Assembly: GCF_001665575.1 (NCBI RefSeq)
Contig: NZ_LZSU01000042.1
Location: 124,001-188,000, forward strand
Length of the DNA: 64,000 nucleotides
Direction of reading: 5' to 3'
Origin: Mycobacterium sp. 852013-51886_SCH5428379
GTDB taxonomy: Bacteria; Actinomycetota; Actinomycetes; Mycobacteriales; Mycobacteriaceae
How positions within the stretch are numbered: position 1 is the stretch's first letter; every line of letters begins with the position of its first letter. Under the pieces are notes generated by a model. That model saw only the letters and a program-made list of their open reading frames with translations, did not search any database and was not told the origin of the DNA. The translations under genes were made by a program, and so were the position numbers. Below are positions 19,721-28,314 of the stretch, in pieces.

Positions 19721-21184
19721 GTGACCATCGAGATACCGCCGAAGCGGCCTGGGTCTCCCACCGATGTGTCGGTCAATGGGTCGGCAAGTCCGGGCGCTGA
19801 CTCCAAGCAAGCGCACAAGCTGGGCCTTCGGCACCGATACTTCCTGCAGATTGCCGATCTGCTGACGCTCACGGCCTCGGCTGTAATCGGTGCCGTGATC
19901 ATCACCCTCATCAGTCCAGCGCGTGCCGGCGGGTTGACAGTCGAAGACGTCGTACTCGGTGCCGTCTCGATGGCTGTCGCGTTGCACCTGCACGGGTTGT
20001 ACCGACGCCCCGCCACGCGGTTGCGGCCAAGCGAATGGTGGAGGCCGTCAGTCGTCGCTCGCAGTCTTCCTACTGCGGCACTACTCGCGCTGGCCGTCGA
20101 TGCCATGGTCTCGCCCGGTGGCCGTGGGATCACCCTTACGGCGGCCGTCGCGATGACGCTGCCTGCGGTGGTCCTCGTGCCGTTTGGGCGTCGTCTGGTC
20201 GTGCGCAAACTCGACCCGACCGTGAGTCGAATCCTGATCCTCGGGACAGGCCCCATCTCAGATCGCCTAACGTCCAGATTGCGCAGATGCCCGGACATTC
20301 TGGTCGTCGGACACGTTGATGACAATGCGGTAGCTGGTCCTCACAAGCTTCTTGGTGGGCTTGAGGACCTCTCGGCCGTGTGCGCAGCGGAGAAGATCGA
20401 TCGTGTGCTGATCGCCTTTCCGAATACGACCGACGCCATAACACTCGAGGCGTTGCGGCAGGTGCAGGGGCAGGTGCCAGTGTCGGAAATTCCCCGCTTC
20501 TTCGAGTTACACAACTGGCGCAGTGAGGCCGAAGAACTTCACGGCTTGACGCTGATGCACATGCCGACCGCGTCGCTCGGACCGACCGCCCGCATCCTGA
20601 AGCGCTTCATGGATGTCACCCTCGCAACATGCGCGCTGATCGTCGCAAGCCCCGTGATGCTGGCTATCGCGGCGGCGATCAAACTCGACACCCGAGGCCC
20701 CGTGCTTTTTCGGCAAGAGCGGAGCGGCCGGGCGGGTCAACCGTTCCAGATCTTCAAGTTTCGATCGATGACCGCCGACGCTTGGCAACGACGCAACACG
20801 GTTTCGGAGCTCAACCAATCCGACGGTCCATTGTTCAAGATGGAGAATGACCCTCGAGTGACGCGCGTGGGCGCCTTCATTCGCAAGACGAGCCTCGACG
20901 AACTGCCCCAGCTAATCAACGTGGTCCGTGGCGAGATGTCCCTGGTCGGGCCACGTCCGCTGCCGACGGAAGAGGCGAATCGGCTCGACGGCGCCGCACT
21001 AGCCCGCCTCGACGTGAAACCGGGCATCACGGGTCTCTGGCAGGTATGTGGTCGGAGCGACCTGAGCTACGCGGACCTTCAACATCTCGATTCGGTCTAC
21101 GTTCGATCCTGGTCATTGCTCTGGGATGTGCGCATCATCGCCCAAACACCAAAGGTCGTCTTCGGTCGTAATGGGGCTTATTGA
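19721..21184 (+). CDS. Polyprenyl-phosphate sugar-1-phosphate transferase (exopolysaccharide initiating enzyme)
   Basis: A 487-residue polyisoprenyl-phosphate hexose-1-phosphate transferase of the WcaJ/WbaP class. N-terminal helices (about residues 40-160) precede a CoA-binding-like domain (ILGTGPISDRL, then DDNAVAGPHKLLGG), and the catalytic sugar-transferase domain covers about 294-487 with PVLFRQERSGRAGQPFQIFKFRSM, RKTSLDELPQLINV, GEMSLVGPRPLP and KPGITGLWQVCGR. It places the first sugar phosphate on undecaprenyl/decaprenyl phosphate. GTG 19721 (GGGAA upstream) is chosen; TTG 19694 would start directly after the fusion gene's stop. A hairpin terminator follows. Confidence 0.9.
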   Translation: MTIEIPPKRPGSPTDVSVNGSASPGADSKQAHKLGLRHRYFLQIADLLTLTASAVIGAVIITLISPARAGGLTVEDVVLGAVSMAVALHLHGLYRRPATRLRPSEWWRPSVVARSLPTAALLALAVDAMVSPGGRGITLTAAVAMTLPAVVLVPFGRRLVVRKLDPTVSRILILGTGPISDRLTSRLRRCPDILVVGHVDDNAVAGPHKLLGGLEDLSAVCAAEKIDRVLIAFPNTTDAITLEALRQVQGQVPVSEIPRFFELHNWRSEAEELHGLTLMHMPTASLGPTARILKRFMDVTLATCALIVASPVMLAIAAAIKLDTRGPVLFRQERSGRAGQPFQIFKFRSMTADAWQRRNTVSELNQSDGPLFKMENDPRVTRVGAFIRKTSLDELPQLINVVRGEMSLVGPRPLPTEEANRLDGAALARLDVKPGITGLWQVCGRSDLSYADLQHLDSVYVRSWSLLWDVRIIAQTPKVVFGRNGAY

Positions 21185-21200
21185 GAACGCCGGAAACCGC

Positions 21201-21240
21201 CTTGCGCATCACTGAAGGCGGTGCGCAAGTGTTTGCATTT
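21201..21240 (+). terminator. Hairpin terminator after the sugar transferase
   Basis: CTTGCGCA (21201-21208) pairs with TGCGCAAG (21222-21229) around a 13-base loop, followed by the T-rich TGTTTGCATTTT. It lies 17 bp after the sugar transferase stop and faces the convergent kinase gene. Confidence 0.5.
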
Positions 21241-21483
21241 TCAGACCCGCCCGGAATGTAGCGGGAGTTTCGCTAGCCGTCGGTAAGCGATCCCGACAGG
21301 TAGCTGACCGAAAGGCAGCGGCCACCCTGGGCGATGCACGCCCTCGCGCGAGCTATCCGATCACGCTAGATGTGCGCATTCCTTCCCGAGCGAGGGCGAG
21401 GCGCAGCCTCGTGCGCATCATCAGGTCCATCAATGCGCAGCGGAGCACTATGCACCTCACCTCACGCAATGTTCGTTCCGCGC

Positions 21484-22953
21484 TCACTCGACGGGACGGC
21501 GATGTGTGGCTGCTGAACTAGGGGAATGCCCGGAGCCGTTGGCTGACGCGTCCGGTGCCGGTGTCGTAGGAGTTGCAGGCGCATCCTGACCCTGCTCGCT
21601 TCTGTCCCCGTAGTAGCCGTAACCGTAGCCGTATGCGGCATTGCTCCGGGCGGGGGTCATGGTCAATACAGCCCCGAGTATTGGTGCCGCCACACTTTCC
21701 AAGCTCTGAACAGCATGGGATATCTGGTCACGCTTGGTCCGGCCATAGCACGCCATGACGAGCACTCCGTCTGCGCCGGCCGCCAAGATTGCAGCGTCTG
21801 TCACCGCGAGTAACGGCGTTGAGTCGACAACGACATAATCAAACTCGCCACGCAACTCGTTGAGCAGCTTTCGCGCCGATTGCGAACCCAACAACTCGCT
21901 TGGGTTGGGCGGAATGGCCCCGGATGTCAGCACTTTGAGGCCCGGAAAGCGCGTCTGCTGAAGCGCCTCCGAGAGGGTCGCGCCTCCGCTGAGCACCGTG
22001 CTGAAGCCGACAGGTCCCACCGCGCCAAGATGCTTGTGGAGGGTAGGGCGCCGCATATCGCCGTCGACAATGACGACCTTGTTGTCCGATTCGGCCAGCG
22101 CGAGCGCGATGTTGATTGCCGTCGTCGATTTCCCCTCACTCGGCACCGAACTGGTGACGACGATGACGCGGGGCGGATTATCGACAGCGACGAACTGCAA
22201 GTTCGTGCGAACCTTGCGAAACGCCTCTGCGATTGGTGAGTTGTCGACTTCGAAGGATATTGCAGCGTGCTTGCGGCGTTCCTTGTCGAGCGGAATGTTT
22301 CCTATCACCCCAGCGCCAGTGATGGATTCGAGCGTTTTCCTGTCCTTGACCGTGTTATCGAGGCGGTCCCGCAAGATGGCGAGACCCATTCCTAGGATGA
22401 CGCCTAATCCAAGGGCGACTGCGATATTGCGGGCAGTCTTCGGAACGACAGGCGTGTCGGGAATCGATGCACGCTGCTCGACAACAACTCGGGATTCTGG
22501 CGGCGTGCCGTCTTCAGGTGTTTCCAGCTCGCGCACCATCGTGACGAACTCGTCGGACAGCGCGTTGGCGATATCCCTCGCGCGAATCGGGGATTCATCG
22601 AGCACCTCTACGTTGATCAGCACGGTGTCCGGCTTGACGGTCGCCTTCACGTTTTCACGAAGCGTGGTCGAATCCTCGTCGAGGTCGAGTTTATCGATGG
22701 TGCGCTGGGCGAGTGTTTCGCCCATCAGCAGTTCCGCGTAGGAGATGACGCGCTCTTGCGAGAACCGATTGCCTTGATAGACGTCTGACAATGAGGACCC
22801 CGAGCCCGTTGAGACGAATAACCGGGTCGACGCCTGATAAAGAGGGGTCGTCAACAACGTGAGAGCGACACCCCCTAGCACAGCGACCACGATTGTCACG
22901 CACACCGTGATCCACCGTGCACGGAGCACCGATATGAAGTCCTGCAGAGTCAC
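21484..22953 (-). CDS. Polysaccharide co-polymerase / BY-type tyrosine autokinase (Wzc/CpsD-like)
   Basis: A 489-residue protein joining a Wzz chain-length domain to a bacterial tyrosine kinase. Helix 1 is at about residues 14-36, helix 2 at about 177-195, and between them is the extracytoplasmic Wzz part. The kinase shows Walker A SSVPSEGKST (268-277), Walker A-prime VVIVDGDMRRP (293-303) and Walker B YVVVDSTP (373-380). The C-terminal tyrosine cluster YGYGYGYY (441-448) is the expected autophosphorylation site, followed by a Pro/Ser/Ala-rich tail. In Wzy systems such proteins set chain length by cycles of phosphorylation, reversed by an LMW-PTP; one is encoded at 6092-6610. Confidence 0.92.
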   Translation of the reverse strand: MTLQDFISVLRARWITVCVTIVVAVLGGVALTLLTTPLYQASTRLFVSTGSGSSLSDVYQGNRFSQERVISYAELLMGETLAQRTIDKLDLDEDSTTLRENVKATVKPDTVLINVEVLDESPIRARDIANALSDEFVTMVRELETPEDGTPPESRVVVEQRASIPDTPVVPKTARNIAVALGLGVILGMGLAILRDRLDNTVKDRKTLESITGAGVIGNIPLDKERRKHAAISFEVDNSPIAEAFRKVRTNLQFVAVDNPPRVIVVTSSVPSEGKSTTAINIALALAESDNKVVIVDGDMRRPTLHKHLGAVGPVGFSTVLSGGATLSEALQQTRFPGLKVLTSGAIPPNPSELLGSQSARKLLNELRGEFDYVVVDSTPLLAVTDAAILAAGADGVLVMACYGRTKRDQISHAVQSLESVAAPILGAVLTMTPARSNAAYGYGYGYYGDRSEQGQDAPATPTTPAPDASANGSGHSPSSAATHRRPVE

Positions 22954-23089
22954 ATCTGCCCCCTAATTACCCCTAGTCGGGCACCCCCGACAATCAACGT
23001 GGCGTCCTGATTCATTTCGCCAGCGCGGTACATGCACAATGGCATAACGGACCTAGACATCGACCATCTAATCGGGTCAGAGTGCGGGA

Positions 23090-24919
23090 TTAGCCTGAAC
23101 ATGTCGGCACCGAGACTTTGGGAGTGGGACTGTCCACCAGTGGCTGAACGGGTACGCGTGCAACGCCCGGTGACGTCGGCTCAGAGAGCCGAAAGGTGAG
23201 CTCTGCGGTTTGGCCGCGGAGGAGCATCGCGTGTACACCAAAAACTGGATGGCCCAGTTCGGTGCCTTCGAACACGTTCACCTTCCTGCCATCCAGGAGC
23301 GCCCCCTCCAACACCGCCCCTTTGGTGGCGTACAACCGCACCGAGGTGAGATTGGCATTTTCCGGAACTTCGAAGATCCAGTCGCGAGGAAGGCCGGAGT
23401 CTCCAGCGATGTAGTAGGGCAATGGCGTGTCGGGGGCTGTATTCTCAAGGCGCACAGTGACGGTCGACATCCGCGTATCGCCCCCGCAGCCGTCTGCGGC
23501 GTACTCGATACCTCGTCTCAGGTAATAGTCAAGTTTGTTTCCGGCGGCATTGTTGACGATGACTGCGGCGTACGGTGCTGGATCGTCGGGTACGGCGTGT
23601 GCGAGGGGAGTTTCCATGAGGGATGCTTCATCATCACCGATTGCACTCCAGACGGCTATTCGACGTTCACCGACTGCCTTGCCCAAAGCGTCCAATAAGC
23701 CTCGCGGTGACGTTATCGGCCCCGTCATCTTCTTGACGACCTCGGCGGCGATGTCCTGGAGGTAGTTTTTGCGTGCGATTTGGTCGTCAGGGAATCGCAT
23801 GTAGAGAGTTGATTCGGTCAGCTCTACAACGTTCTCGCTAGTAACAACCTCGCCGTCCCCCATGGTGATCGAGCCCACCGCGCCCAGTATGTAGCTCAGG
23901 GCGACCGGATCTAAGGCGATTGCGCCGTCGACCTGCGCGCCCGTCTGCTGTGCCCACATAGACTTCCAGATCTGCGCGGCGTAGGGGAAGTGCGGACTCA
24001 TATTGCTGTTTCGAATGTCGATAGTGGACTTCGCGGTCCCGTAAAGCTTGTCGAAATCCGGACCCAGGTCGAGCGGTGTGAAGTCCTGCTCGAGGAGGTC
24101 ATTGTTCTTCGCGAGAGTGTCGACAGACGGCTGGCCGTTCTCGAACTTCAGAATGCCGAAGCCACCGACCAACCCTCCGGTACCTCGAGCCTCGGCGTTC
24201 GTCTGGAAGGCCATGAAGTATTGGCGTGGCCCTTCGGCACCCATCATCGACGGCATTACTTGCGCGGCAAGGGCGGTGTTCTCGAGCAAGCCGGCGAGCT
24301 CGGCCGTCTGCGACTGCAGCTGCGACCGGGCATCTCCGATGACGGACACGAAGCGGGGATCGGAGATCGACTCTGCCTCGGCGTTCAGTCGGCGCGCGCT
24401 CTCGGAGATCTGCACGAGTTGCGGCTCTTCGCTGCGCAGCATTTGCACGTCCACGCGGCCATTCGCATACAACCGGTCCGGCGCGATCGAGGCGCCGACC
24501 TCAGACGTCGGCTGCAGCACGTCGGTCGCGAGACCCAGCACCACGTCGGTGATCTGCTGGGTGCTCCGCAGCGGGTCGCCCAGCCACGGCACCGCCGCGG
24601 CAATGTTCCATGGGATCGAATGTGCCGCGTCGCGAGCGGTCTGCGCATGGCTCTGCGCATTGTCGGCCGATCGGGCCGCCGCTTCGGTATCACCCTGCAG
24701 GAGCGCATCTTTGGTCTGCTGTGCAGACGTGCGTGCCTGCTCGAGGTTCGACTTCGCCTCCAGGCCTCGGAAGCCCAACCAACCGACGAACGCCACAACC
24801 GCAAGAAGGACGAGGCCGGCGATCAAAAGGATGCGACGAGATCGGCGTCCACTGCCTGACCGCTCGCGGCTGTCGTCCTCACGACCGTCCCCGGACGGCT
24901 GTCGCGAAAATCTACTCAC
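23090..24919 (-). CDS. DUF4012 domain-containing membrane-anchored protein
   Basis: A 609-residue protein with a basic, Ser-rich cytoplasmic N-terminus, one transmembrane helix (about residues 29-50, RILLIAGLVLLAVVAFVGW), a coiled-coil-like Ala/Gln/Thr-rich segment (about 55-115) and a large extracytoplasmic DUF4012 region (RQYFMAFQTNAEARGTGGLVGGFG is its signature). DUF4012 proteins are frequent in actinobacterial and firmicute exopolysaccharide loci; their biochemical role is unknown. Next to the BY-kinase gene and in the same direction, it is probably a cell-envelope component of polysaccharide export or attachment. Confidence 0.85.
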   Translation of the reverse strand: MSRFSRQPSGDGREDDSRERSGSGRRSRRILLIAGLVLLAVVAFVGWLGFRGLEAKSNLEQARTSAQQTKDALLQGDTEAAARSADNAQSHAQTARDAAHSIPWNIAAAVPWLGDPLRSTQQITDVVLGLATDVLQPTSEVGASIAPDRLYANGRVDVQMLRSEEPQLVQISESARRLNAEAESISDPRFVSVIGDARSQLQSQTAELAGLLENTALAAQVMPSMMGAEGPRQYFMAFQTNAEARGTGGLVGGFGILKFENGQPSVDTLAKNNDLLEQDFTPLDLGPDFDKLYGTAKSTIDIRNSNMSPHFPYAAQIWKSMWAQQTGAQVDGAIALDPVALSYILGAVGSITMGDGEVVTSENVVELTESTLYMRFPDDQIARKNYLQDIAAEVVKKMTGPITSPRGLLDALGKAVGERRIAVWSAIGDDEASLMETPLAHAVPDDPAPYAAVIVNNAAGNKLDYYLRRGIEYAADGCGGDTRMSTVTVRLENTAPDTPLPYYIAGDSGLPRDWIFEVPENANLTSVRLYATKGAVLEGALLDGRKVNVFEGTELGHPVFGVHAMLLRGQTAELTFRLSEPTSPGVARVPVQPLVDSPTPKVSVPTCSG

Positions 24920-24987
24920 TTAGAAGGATTCCCCACATCCATTCCGGTCTCAGCGCACCGAGACTTCTGCTGCGCCGGACCGGAGAC

Positions 24988-25023
24988 AACAATGTGCGGC
25001 AGCACAGGCTGCCGCACATTGTT
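24988..25023 (-). terminator. Strong hairpin terminator of the small secreted protein gene
   Basis: Arms of 16 bp pair perfectly (24988-25003 with 25008-25023) around a 4-base loop; key blocks are ACAATGTGCGGCAGC and its complement. It lies 25 bp after the stop at 25049 on the minus strand. No U-tract follows, so an I-shaped terminator or processing hairpin is likely. Confidence 0.7.
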
Positions 25024-25048
25024 TGTTCGACTGTAGAACCGCGCCGAC

Positions 25049-25381
25049 TTACGTCGTGTAGGGCGGCGGGGGGGTCGGGGAGATGCCGATCGCGGCGAAC
25101 TCTTCTTCGTTCGCCTGAATGACCCGGTACCAGTTGAACCCAGCGGCCCGGAAGGACGGGTTCAGGACGAAGGTGACTGTGCCGTCGGCGTTGTTGCGGG
25201 GGGTTCCGAACTGACCGAAGACGAGCAGGTCCTCGGCTGTCGGATTGACGAGCAGCGTCTCTTCGCCGCCGATGATGCCCTGCGGCTGTGCCTGCGCAAT
25301 GCCGATCGGAGCGAAGAGCGCCGCCGCACCCGCCATGGCGCCGGCGGCGGCTGCCATCTTGAGCTTCTTGCTGATGTCCAT
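25049..25381 (-). CDS. Small secreted protein of unknown function
   Basis: A 110-residue protein with a clear Sec signal peptide: basic MDISKKLKM, an Ala/Gly-rich hydrophobic core and a probable cleavage after AQA (about residue 32). The mature part of about 78 residues has no cysteine, a motif LLVFGQFGTPRNN, two aromatic-rich blocks and a Pro-rich ending (PTPPPPYTT). I do not recognise the family. It sits at the end of the polysaccharide block, transcribed toward the DUF4012 gene but separated by a strong hairpin. GGGGGAAT lies before the ATG. Confidence 0.75.
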   Translation of the reverse strand: MDISKKLKMAAAAGAMAGAAALFAPIGIAQAQPQGIIGGEETLLVNPTAEDLLVFGQFGTPRNNADGTVTFVLNPSFRAAGFNWYRVIQANEEEFAAIGISPTPPPPYTT

Positions 25382-25712
25382 GATTCCCCCCGAAGGCGTT
25401 AGGTCTCAAACTTGAGTTGCTGAGAGCTTTTCAGACTGTGCGCTGCCTGTCAACACGAATCGCGATAATCGCCAGAGTTGCCAGGATGGCGCGTTACGCC
25501 GCCTGAGCAGCGACGCGTCTGATCTTGCTTTTTCCGGAGCGCCCCCGTTTCGACCGCGTGAACGGCCTTGTCCCCGGGGTCGCGTGCGGCGCCATCCGGC
25601 GTCAGATTTCTTTGCGGACGGGAATTTCGTCGTCGGGAAATCCCAGTAAACGACATACGAAACAACCACCAAACCGCACTTAAGCAGCACTGAAACATGA
25701 GAAACTCTCAGG
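25382..25712. other. Divergent intergenic region (331 bp), no gene seen
   Basis: Lies between the divergent small secreted protein and PE-PPE hydrolase genes. Expected to hold both promoters; the small open frames inside it have no family-like content. Confidence 0.45.
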
Positions 25713-27215
25713 ATGCGTAAGTCGACTCACGCGGCGTTCGTCGTCGTCACCTCGCTTCTCGCGTCCCTCGGCTTGTGCGTTGCGTCGGCGTTCGCCGCAG
25801 CACTGGCCTTCGGCGCGGTCGCCCTCATCGTGCCCGGAACGGGTACCCACAACATCGTCGGTCCAGACGCGGTCTCCGGATACAAGGAGAACGCCGCGGA
25901 CCGCTACATCAACCCCTCCGGCGTCGCGTGCACCTCGACCGACGGCTGCGACCTCGAGGGCATTTCGTATCCGGCGACCTTCTTCCCGCTGGTGATCTTT
26001 TCCGGCTGGTGCCCGGGGCTGACCTGCGACACCTGGAACGAATCCGTCGAGGACGGCGTCACCAACCTCGACGCCGCGATCAACGCGACCCTCGCCGACG
26101 CTCCGCCGGATGAGGACATCATCGTCTTCGGCTACTCGCAGGGCGGCGCCGTCGTCTCCCGCGAGATGTACAACCTGGCCGGCCTGAACCAGGAGACCAA
26201 GGACCGGATCTCCGTCGTCACCATCGGCAACATCAACAACCCGCAGGGGCTGTGGTCCCGGCTGGGCTTCCTACCGACCATCCCGTTCATCGACCTGACC
26301 TTCGGCCCCCAGCTGCCCACCGACATCGGCATCAAGAGCACGAACTACTCGTTCGAATACGACCCCGTCGGCGACGCGCCCCTGTACTGGGGCAACCCGC
26401 TGGCCGTCCTCAACGCGCTCGCCGCGTTCGAGTACGTCCACGGCTACTACCTCGACCCCAACAGCAACGGGCCCTACGACACCATGCCGTACGGCTACAC
26501 CGACGAGACCCTGGCCGCTGCCATCGACGCCGCACCCAAGCGCCAATATCAGGACGCCACCTTCGTCCTCATCCCGCAGCAGGGCACCCTGCCGCTGTTC
26601 ACGCCGTTCCAGGACCTCGGCCAGTCGACCGGCACCTCGTTCCTCGTCGACCCGATCATCAAGCTGGTCCAGCCGCTCACCAAGCTGCTGATCGATTTGG
26701 GCTATGACCGCGCGATCAACCCCGGCATCCCGCAGACGCTTCTGCCGCTGCCGTTCAACCCGTTCGCGCTCGGCCCGGACTTCCCGGTCAAGGTCATCGA
26801 TGCCATCGAGCAGGGCGTCCGGGACGCCTTCGGTCCGCAACAGCCCACCCTGACCCCGGCGCCCCCGTCCACCGAGCAGCAGGCGGCGGCCGCCGAGGCG
26901 CGGTCCCGGCTGGTCTCGACGTCGCAGCCCCCGCGGCCGGCGCCCGAGGCCGCGGAGCAGGCGAGCGACACCGGGTCCGAGGCGGCGGCCGAGGACGCCC
27001 CGTTGGGAGGCGTGGTTCGCGTCGCCCGCCCGGACAACGCCGACCTCGCGGCCAGCCGCGCGCTGGCCGCCGCCGAGGATGAGGCGGCCACTCAGGACCG
27101 CGCGGAGACCGGCACCCGCGGCCGCGCCGCGTCCGCCGGCGACGACAGCGCGGCGCAGCAGGACGACAGCGCCGATACCGGCGCATCGGGCGTCAGCGCC
27201 AAGCCCGCCGCCTGA
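25713..27215 (+). CDS. PE-PPE domain-containing secreted alpha/beta hydrolase
   Basis: A 500-residue protein with a signal-anchor-like N-terminus (residues about 8-38), then a PE-PPE C-terminal-type serine hydrolase domain (PF08237-like): ALIVPGTGTHNI near the start, the nucleophile elbow FGYSQGGAVV, IGNINNPQGLWSRLGFLPTIPFIDLTFGPQLP split over the middle, and ADGYVH-like EYVHGYYLDPN. Proteins of this class in M. tuberculosis act as surface esterases. The last 130 or so residues are disordered, rich in Ala, Glu, Asp and Ser. Cys pairs in the N-terminal half may form disulfides outside the cell. Confidence 0.85.
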   Translation: MRKSTHAAFVVVTSLLASLGLCVASAFAAALAFGAVALIVPGTGTHNIVGPDAVSGYKENAADRYINPSGVACTSTDGCDLEGISYPATFFPLVIFSGWCPGLTCDTWNESVEDGVTNLDAAINATLADAPPDEDIIVFGYSQGGAVVSREMYNLAGLNQETKDRISVVTIGNINNPQGLWSRLGFLPTIPFIDLTFGPQLPTDIGIKSTNYSFEYDPVGDAPLYWGNPLAVLNALAAFEYVHGYYLDPNSNGPYDTMPYGYTDETLAAAIDAAPKRQYQDATFVLIPQQGTLPLFTPFQDLGQSTGTSFLVDPIIKLVQPLTKLLIDLGYDRAINPGIPQTLLPLPFNPFALGPDFPVKVIDAIEQGVRDAFGPQQPTLTPAPPSTEQQAAAAEARSRLVSTSQPPRPAPEAAEQASDTGSEAAAEDAPLGGVVRVARPDNADLAASRALAAAEDEAATQDRAETGTRGRAASAGDDSAAQQDDSADTGASGVSAKPAA

Positions 27216-27226
27216 CGCCCGCACAG

Positions 27227-27269
27227 CGAAGCGCCCCGGCACTCCATCATCGAGTGCCGGGGCGCTTCG
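27227..27269. terminator. Bidirectional hairpin terminator
   Basis: An 18-bp perfect stem (27227-27244 with 27252-27269) with a 7-base loop CATCATC lies exactly between the convergent PE-PPE hydrolase and mycolate methyltransferase genes. It can end transcription from both sides. Confidence 0.85.
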
Positions 27270-27280
27270 TTCGTCTGGGG

Positions 27281-28177
27281 TCAGGCCGCCAGCGCGGGCT
27301 TCAGGTACGTCACCAGGCTGACGTCGAGCGCTTCGTCGACGTAGTAGTACTGGCAACCGGTCAGGTAGCGCATGTAGTCGTTGTAGTGCTGCTCACCGGC
27401 GGCGGCGATGGCCTCGTCCCTGTGCTGCTCGAGGCGGGCGGCCCAGATGCCGAGCGTCTTGATGTAGTGGTTCCGCAGCGACAGCGTCTCGGGCACCGTG
27501 AAACCGGCCTTCTCGCCGTGCTCCACCAACATCTTCGTGGACGGGATGCGGCCACCCGGGAAGATGACTTCAGCCATGAACTTGGCGAAGCGGGCCAACT
27601 CGAAGGTGAGCTTCTTACCGCGGGCCTGGAGATCGTAGGGGTGGTAGCCGCAGCTGCTCTGGATCGTCATCCGGCCGTCCTCGGGCAGGATGTCGAAGCA
27701 CGTCTTGAAGAAATCGTCGAACCGGTCGAAGCCGAAGTGCTCGATGGCCTCGATCGACACGATGCGGTCGACGGGGGAGTGGAACTGCTCCCAGCCCTCC
27801 AGGCGGACGTCGTACGTGCGCTCGCTGTCGACCTTGCTCAGCAACTGATCGCAGTAGGCCTTCTGGTTCTTGCTCAGCGTCAGGCCGATGACGTTGACGT
27901 CGTACTTCTCCATCGCCCGCTGCAGCGTCAGGCCCCAGCCGCACCCGACCTCGAGCAACGTCATCCCGGGCTGGAGGTCGAGGCGGTCCAGATGCTGGTC
28001 GACGTTGGCGATCTGGGCCTCGGACAGCGTCGCGTTCGGCCCGGTGAAGAAGGCGCAGCTGTACTTGCGCGTTGGATCCTGGAACACCCCGAAGAAGTCG
28101 TCCGACAGGTCGTAGTGGGCCTGGATCTCCTCGAAGTGCGGAGTCAGATCCTTGGTGCCGCTGGCTTTGTCAGACAT
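27281..28177 (-). CDS. mmaA4: Mycolic acid methyltransferase, MmaA4-like
   Basis: A 298-residue SAM-dependent cyclopropane/mycolic-acid synthase family enzyme. It has HYDLSDDFFGVFQDPTRKYSCAFF near the N-terminus, SAM motif LLEVGCGWGLTLQRAM and the Glu-His pair VSIEAIEHFG. The C-terminal half matches MmaA4 (hydroxymycolate synthase) best, with HPYDLQARGKKLTFE, GGRIPSTKMLVEHGEKAGF and the ending DVSLVTYLKPALAA. It should install the methyl and hydroxyl group that starts keto or methoxy mycolates. ATG 28177 (MSDKASG) is chosen; upstream in-frame residues are not family-like. It is the first of two adjacent paralogues. Confidence 0.88.
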   Translation of the reverse strand: MSDKASGTKDLTPHFEEIQAHYDLSDDFFGVFQDPTRKYSCAFFTGPNATLSEAQIANVDQHLDRLDLQPGMTLLEVGCGWGLTLQRAMEKYDVNVIGLTLSKNQKAYCDQLLSKVDSERTYDVRLEGWEQFHSPVDRIVSIEAIEHFGFDRFDDFFKTCFDILPEDGRMTIQSSCGYHPYDLQARGKKLTFELARFAKFMAEVIFPGGRIPSTKMLVEHGEKAGFTVPETLSLRNHYIKTLGIWAARLEQHRDEAIAAAGEQHYNDYMRYLTGCQYYYVDEALDVSLVTYLKPALAA

Positions 28178-28314
28178 CGTCGTGCTTGGCCTTCCTGATG
28201 ACAGGTCAAAGAATTCGTTGTTGTTAGGGCGTTGACCGCACCCTACCCGCCCGTGAGGCTCCCACTCGTGAGGCCTCAACGTGTCGGTCAATAAGGTTCG
28301 CCCGTGTTCTCGAG

